From: Lunularia cruciata
Taxonomy: Eukaryota; Streptophyta; Marchantiopsida; Lunulariales; Lunulariaceae
Assembly: GCA_948567375.1 (NCBI GenBank)
Contig: OX419756.1
Location: forward strand, 44,742,552 to 44,806,551
DNA length: 64,000 bases
Direction: 5' to 3'
Position 1 is the first letter of the stretch; the number at the start of each line of letters is the position of its first letter. The notes under the pieces are model-generated. The model was not told where the DNA came from. It saw nothing but the letters and a program-made list of their open reading frames with translations, and made no database searches. A program made the translations under genes and the position numbers. Below are positions 58,793 through 64,000 of the stretch, one piece after another.

Positions 58793-59133
58793 TGTTAGAA
58801 AATAGAGTCCCAAGGACCTCCCGCAATAGCACATCATAAGGCCCATTAAACATAAATCAGAGGACTAACATGAAATAAAGTGGTTCACTCCATGTCCCAA
58901 AAGCTACCTCCACGGCTGAAACATGCTCACACCAGCCTTTGAACCTTTATTTCTCATTGCACATAGATATATATACACACAAACAGAGATAGTCCCTCAA
59001 CACTATCATCCGATTGAACTCCTGAATATTGACTTGCGGGACTTCATGAGTATTGACCACTCAAAAATCTAGTCACTTTAATACTCAGCCTTAGTAATGA
59101 CTGAACATATCTAGACAAGTGACTGTCCCTGTC

Positions 59134-59233
59134 CTCACTCAAGATATCTAGTCACTTTAATACTCAGCCTTAGTAATGACTGAACATATCTAGACAAGTG
59201 ACTGAACATATCTAGACAAGTGACTGTCCCTGT
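59134..59233. repeat. Tandem expansion inside the copia 3' LTR
   Basis: The words gactgaacatatctagacaa and gtgactgtccctgtcctcac recur between about 59070 and 59240. This accounts for most of the extra ~100 bp of this LTR over its 403- and 416-bp relatives. Confidence 0.75.
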
Positions 59234-59334
59234 CCTCACTGCATGTTTGATCAATCAAGTTTGCTTTTGCTCAGTCAAGTCATTGATAACAAGCCAAACA
59301 TAACAATCTCCACCTTTTGCTTGTATCCACCATA

Positions 59335-59976
59335 TCATCTCAAAGAGCAACATTGAACGTTGAGCAAGTTCATGCATAACTTGAACTTCTCAACAGGAAC
59401 AGGTTTAGTCAATATATCAGCTGCATTTACCTGTGTGCCAATCTTTTGCAAATTGATCTCACCATTTGTCACTGCTTCCGTGATAAAATGATGTCTCACA
59501 TCAATATCCTTTGTCCTTAAATGATATACTTGATTTTTGGCCAAGTAAATAGCACTTTGGCTATCACAAAAGAGTGTGGACTTCATGTTAGCGAGTCCTA
59601 CATCCTTGGCTAATCTTTGTAGCCATATTGCCTCTTTGGCAGCCTCATGTATTCCGCCTCTGCAGTAGAAAGAGCAATAGTAGGTTGGAGAGTAGACTTC
59701 CAACTTATTGCACCACCAACAAGTGTAAAAACAAATCTTGTTATAGACCTTCTCTTATCCAAGTCTCCGGGCAAAATCAGAATCTACATACCTTGTAATT
59801 CCTCCTTCTTGGTCCTTCTCCATATCAAAGGTAATGCCAATATTTATTGTCCCCTTCAAGTAACAAAGTATCCACTTCACAACTTCCCAATGTTGTTTCC
59901 TTGGATTTGCCATGTATCTACTCACCATACTCACAGCATATGAGATGTTTGGTCTAGTGCAGACCATAGCATACAT
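59335..59976 (-). pseudogene. Copia RNase H region
   Basis: Two frames carry the RNase H part. 59755-59976 has SRYMANPRKQHWEVVKWILC and YVDSDFA. 59335-59703 has EAAKEAIWLQRL, FCDSQSAIYLAKN and ADILTKPVPVEKFKL. A frameshift between them and a wrong read-through near 59700 break the protein. Confidence 0.85.
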
Positions 59977-60009
59977 TAAACTCCCAACAGCACTAGCATA
60001 AGGAATATT

Positions 60010-60855
60010 TCACATTACTTTTCTCTCCTCCTCATTTGATGTAAATTGCTCCAATGATATCCTGAAATGACTTGCCATTGGAGTGTTCACTAGTTTTAAT
60101 TTCTCCATGCCAAACCGAGCAAGTAATTTTTCCAAATATCTCCTTTGAGATATCCATAACTTTCCCTTGCTCCTGTCCTGGTGGATTTCAATCCCAAGCA
60201 CACTCTTTGAAGAACCCAAGTCCTTCATATCAACCTCCTTACTAAGTTGTGCTTTCAATTTCTCCACCTCAACCATATCCTCCACCACAATCAGCATATT
60301 ATCCACATATAGTACCAAGATGATTAAATCAAATACTCTAAGTCCATGTATCTTCTTGAGGTATGCACAAAAATCTGATTCACTTTTGTTATATCTGTGC
60401 TTCAACATGAAAGCATCAAATTTCATGTAGCACAGTCTTGGACTTTGCTTTAGTCCATATAAAGACTTTTGTAACCTGCAAACCAGGTTCTTGATCCTTG
60501 GTACCACAAAACTTTCAAGTTGATGCATATAAATCTCCTCCTCCAATTCTCCATGTAAAAAAGCAATTGTAACATCTAGTTGTTCCAACTCCAAGTTATG
60601 CAATGCAACTATTGCCAATAGTACACGAATTGAAGAGATTTTTACCCTTGGTGAAAAAATCTCATTGAAGTTAGTGCCTTCCTTTTGGCTATAACCCTTT
60701 GCTACAAGCCTTGCTTTGTATTGATCTCCACCTGATTTCGGAAGTCCTTCCTTCCTCTGGACTATCCATCTGCAACCAATTTCCTTCTTTCCCATAGGCA
60801 ATTTTTCAAGTCTCCATGTTTGGTTTTTGGCCAAAGACTTCATCTCCTCTTTCAT
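60010..60855 (-). pseudogene. Copia reverse transcriptase with YVDN in place of YVDD
   Basis: A continuous 281-codon frame covers the RT: GCRWIVQRKEG, KARLVAKGYSQKEG, LDVTIAFLHGELEEEIYMHQ and SLYGLKQSPRLCY, then the catalytic box at residues 183-186, YVDN instead of YVDD. The second catalytic aspartate codon is GAT to AAT at 60298-60300. Loss of this residue abolishes polymerisation in known RTs. The frame ends just before the RNase H fragment. Confidence 0.9.
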
Positions 60856-61000
60856 TTCACAATGCTACTTTTGACACCCTTGATCTTGCATTGCCTCTTC
60901 ATATGAAGAAGGCTCACCATTCTCTGTAAGAAGAGCATAAGCTACAAATGAATCATCAAATCTCTTTGGAGGACTTCTATCCTTATTTGGATACCTACGT

Positions 61001-62155
61001 TCATAAATCACTTCCTGGACTTTGTTCACTTGGTAGATCTACAAGAGGTGAAATGTCTTTATTTTCAAGATCAATATCTGTCTTAACAAAATTTGACTGA
61101 ATTTGTTTTTTATTTTCTTCTGCTATAGTAATAGTCTTCATGGTACTAGTCTCATCAAAAAGTACATCCCTGCTCACAACAAGACAACACCTTTTTGGAT
61201 CCCATAATCTATATCCCTTTGTATCCTTCTCATATCCCAAGAACATACATTTTCTAGATTTGGTTCTAACTTTGTCCTTTGATCTTGTTGAATATGAACA
61301 TAAGCTATGCATCCAAATACTCTAAGTGAAGAGTGATCAACATACCTACTTGTCCATTTTTCCATAGGTGTCTTATACTCAATAGCAATAGAGGGAGAAA
61401 TGTTTACCAAATGACAAGCCGTATTTATAGCTTTTGCCCAAAAACTCTTCTCCAAAGCGGCATTGCTTAACATACTTCTTGCTTTCTCCAAGAGTGTATG
61501 ATTTATCCGCTCTACCACACCATTTTGATGAGGAGTACCCAATATGGTAAAGTGATGAATTATCCCTTCACTTTTACAATATCTATCCAAATCTCTAGTA
61601 TTCTCCACCATAATCAGATCTCAAAAACTTCACTTTCCTTCCAGTTTGTTTCTCCATCATCACCTTCCATTTTTTAAAGATAGAGAAGACCTCTAATTTT
61701 TCCTTCATGGTGTAGATCCATACTCTCCTAGAGTAATCATTAACCAAAGATACAAAATATAATGCTCCAAATTTTGAAGCTATAGGTGCAGGGCCCCAAA
61801 CATCAGAATGCACATAGTCTAAAATTCCCTTTGTGCAATGAATTGTGGAAAAGCTTACCGTCTGTTGCTTTCCTATTACACAATGTTCACATAGTTTTAA
61901 CTTACAACTTTTAAAGCACTTCAGAAGTTGTTGCTTGGACAATTTACTTAGACCACTTTCACTCATATGACCCAAACGTAGGTGCCATAATTGAGTGAGA
62001 TCTTTGGGATCTTCATTTTCAGAAATAGTTCTTGCCACTCCTCCAGTGATTGTCTCTCCAACAAGGTCATAAAGGTTTTCTACTTCTTGCTTTTCATTAC
62101 AACCAATGCTCCTTTTGATACCTTGAGTGTTCCATTTTTTGCTCCCCACCTCCAA
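61001..62155 (-). pseudogene. Copia integrase and linker region, frameshifted
   Basis: 62155-61595 holds the HHCC part (LWHLRLGHMSESGLS, CKLKLCEHC) and the first catalytic region (HSDVWGPAPI, VNDYSRRVWIY). After a frameshift, 61611-61174 continues with GTPHQNGVVERINHTLLEKA, the catalytic glutamate region. After another, 61312-61001 reads the C-terminal FLGYEKDTKGYRLWDP. Confidence 0.88.
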
Positions 62156-62590
62156 CCATTTGAGTCCAAAGTGCCTAGTGATATCAAATTCTTCCTTAAC
62201 TCAAGAACATGCCTCACGCCACCAAGAGTCCTCACAATACCATCGAACATCTTAATGCATATTGAACCAATGCCAATAGCTTTACAAGCCATGTTGTTCC
62301 ACATTATTACAGAACCTCCATTGAATGGTTTGTACTCATGAAACCATTCCTTATTTGGACACATATGGTAAGAGCAACCGGAGTCCAATATCCATGACTC
62401 CTCAAATTGATCTTTGTCTTGGGTAATACATAGAACATCATCCACAACACTAGATAACTCAACAATATTTTATTGATCTAAAAGTTGACCTTTATCGTTG
62501 TTAGACTCAAGCCTCTTGTTGTTACAATCCTTCTTGAAATGTCCAACCTTCCCACAAATCCAGCACTTGCCTTTAAAACCTCCAGTTCTA
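62080..62590 (-). pseudogene. Copia gag zinc knuckle and protease region
   Basis: The knuckle CWICGKVGHFKKDC (CX2CX4HX4C) lies at 62524-62565. The protease catalytic DSG sits in ESWILDSGCSYHMC near 62377-62397. A stop codon separates the two (LLDQ*NIVE). Confidence 0.88.
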
Positions 62591-62627
62591 GACTTGGATC
62601 TTGATTTACTCCTGATTTGATCTCACT

Positions 62628-62734
<107 letters not shown>

Positions 62735-62790
62735 GTCCTTCCTCTGATAAATAGAACCTCTGAATTTGTTTTTTCTTGGTTGGGTCTTTT

Positions 62791-63117
62791 TCACATCTCA
62801 TTAGACAATAATGCTGAAGTGACCTCCTCACAATTTATATCATCCTTCCCATATAGAAGAGTTGTGACCAGATGCCCATATGGAGAAAGTGAAGTCAATA
62901 ACAGCAATGTCTTCTCCTCCTCTTTTAACTTGAACTCTATGCTCATCAACTCACTAATGATTTTGTTGAAAGCATTGAGGTGCTCCATAATACTCTGGCC
63001 TTCCTTCATCCGCAACATATACAACTTTTGTTTAAGAAACAGTCTATTTTTCAATGAGTTGGTCGTATAAAGATTCTCCAGTTTGGCCCATAGTTTTGGT
63101 GCAGATTCCTCATTCAT
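62791..63117 (-). pseudogene. Copia gag, 5' part missing
   Basis: Reads NEESAPKLWAKLENLYTTNS, LKQKLYMLRMKEGQSIMEHL, a typical copia gag (UBN2-like) stretch. The preceding gag codons are cut off by the plus-strand LTR at 63129. The same region recurs in the plus-strand element at 63860-64000. Confidence 0.88.
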
Positions 63118-63128
63118 AACATTGTATA

Positions 63129-63531
63129 TGTTATGTTTGGCTTGCTATAAGTGACTTGCCTATCAAGAGCAAGAGCAAAACTTGACTTATAGAAACTCCT
63201 TACAGTATCATGCGGATATATATTCAGTCACTTCTAAGGTTGAGTATTAAAGTGACTAGATATCTTGAGTGGTCAATACTCATGAAGTCACGCAGGTCTA
63301 TATTCAGGAGTTTAGACAGATGACAGAGTGACTATCCCTGTGTTTGTATATATATACATATGTGCAATGGAAATAAAGGTTTGAAGGCTGGTGTGAGCCT
63401 GTTTCAGCCGTGGAGGTAGCTTACGGGACAGGGAGTGAACCATGTTATTTCCTGTTAGTCCTCTGATTTATGTTTAATGTGCCTTATGATGTGCTATTGC
63501 GAGAGGTCCCTTTGGACTGTATTTTCTAACA
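63129..63531 (+). mobile_element. 5' LTR of a plus-strand copia element
   Basis: A 403-bp LTR from TGTTATG to CTAACA, with a 5-bp terminal inverted match. It relates to the solo LTR and the 58.8-kb LTR in the opposite orientation. Its left edge cuts the gag of the minus-strand element, showing that this element inserted later. Confidence 0.92.
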
Positions 63532-63533
63532 AT

Positions 63534-63545
63534 TGGTATCAGAGC
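63534..63545 (+). promoter_or_regulatory. Primer-binding site, initiator tRNA-Met type
   Basis: TGGTATCAGAGC lies two bases after the LTR end. It is the common plant copia PBS, complementary to the 3' end of initiator methionine tRNA. Confidence 0.92.
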
Positions 63546-63621
63546 GTAGTTGGTCCTTAAGAGGGTCTTGAGATCTGAGGGTGCAGGGAAGTGGGTCCAG
63601 AAGCAAGTCCACAGCAAAGCA

Positions 63622-64000
63622 ATGGCAGGGGTGATATCCATATCAAACTAAATTTGCAGTGGAGAAGTTTGATGGGAAAACCAATTTTGGACTTTGGCAA
63701 CTGAAGATGAAGGACCTTCTTGTCCAGCAAGGACTGCATAGAGCACTAAAGAAGCAAAAGGAGGACAAAAGTGATGAGGATGGGGAAGATGAAGATGCAG
63801 ATTTTAGAGCTATTAGCACTATTAGGTTGAACCTTGCTGATGAAGTGCTATACAATGTTATGAATGAGGAATCTGCACCAAAACTATGGGCCAAACTGGA
63901 GAATCTTTATATGACCAAGTCTTTGACAAATAGAATGTTTGTTAAACAAAATTTGTATATGTTGAGGATGAAGGAAGGCCAGAGTATTATGGAACACCTC
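63622..64000 (+). pseudogene. Copia gag start, runs off the window
   Basis: ATG at 63622 opens a short frame (MAGVISISN) that stops. One base shift away the gag frame reads KFAVEKFDGKTNFGLW, LLVQQGLHRALKKQ, NEESAPKLWAKLENLYMTKS and stays open to the window edge (first in-frame ATG at 63707). A single-base shift near the start therefore separates the expected ATG from gag. The rest of the element lies outside. Confidence 0.85.

Overview
The window looks like nuclear DNA of a land plant. It carries one intact, intron-rich, full-size ABCB (MDR/P-glycoprotein) transporter gene in a large field of decayed, AT-rich transposable-element sequence. Plant-type clues are the ABCB1/ABCB19-like protein, Ty1/copia elements with an initiator-tRNA-Met type primer-binding site, a DUF659-type hAT relic and heptameric CCCTAAA repeats. 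I cannot fix the species; small GT-AG introns and little recognisable gene content would suit a bryophyte or another early-diverging lineage, but that is inference.

Layout. 1-5.2 kb: copy A of a local duplication, made of a decayed LINE-like relic plus unknown sequence. 5.2-11.7 kb: the ABCB gene on the minus strand, 11 exons and about 1302 residues, with a minimal ATG-stop upstream ORF and duplicated promoter-proximal repeats at 12.0-12.45 kb. 14.2-19.0 kb: copy B of the duplication, carrying later insertions of a LINE-like family that has a hairpin-bearing ~100-bp 3' tail. 19-30 kb: more tails of that family, a solo LTR, palindromes and an inverted-repeat element. 30-45 kb: AT-rich sequence with tandem repeats, a second LTR and a telomere-like repeat held in a hairpin loop. 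45.4-48.1 kb: an hAT transposase relic. 49.6-50.4 kb: a third LTR of the same family. 53-55.5 kb: a badly decayed copia pol. 57.6-64 kb: a copia family present as a solo LTR, a nearly complete minus-strand element, and a second element inserted head-on into the gag of the first and running off the window.

The ABCB gene is the only cellular gene I can support end to end. Everything else recognisable is mobile DNA or its debris. The most unusual signal is the LINE-like/short tail family: at least four ORF-bearing relics and about eight short copies share one 3' tail. Five insertions have direct repeats of 4-11 bp, and several pre-insertion sites can be read from paralogous sequence inside this same window.
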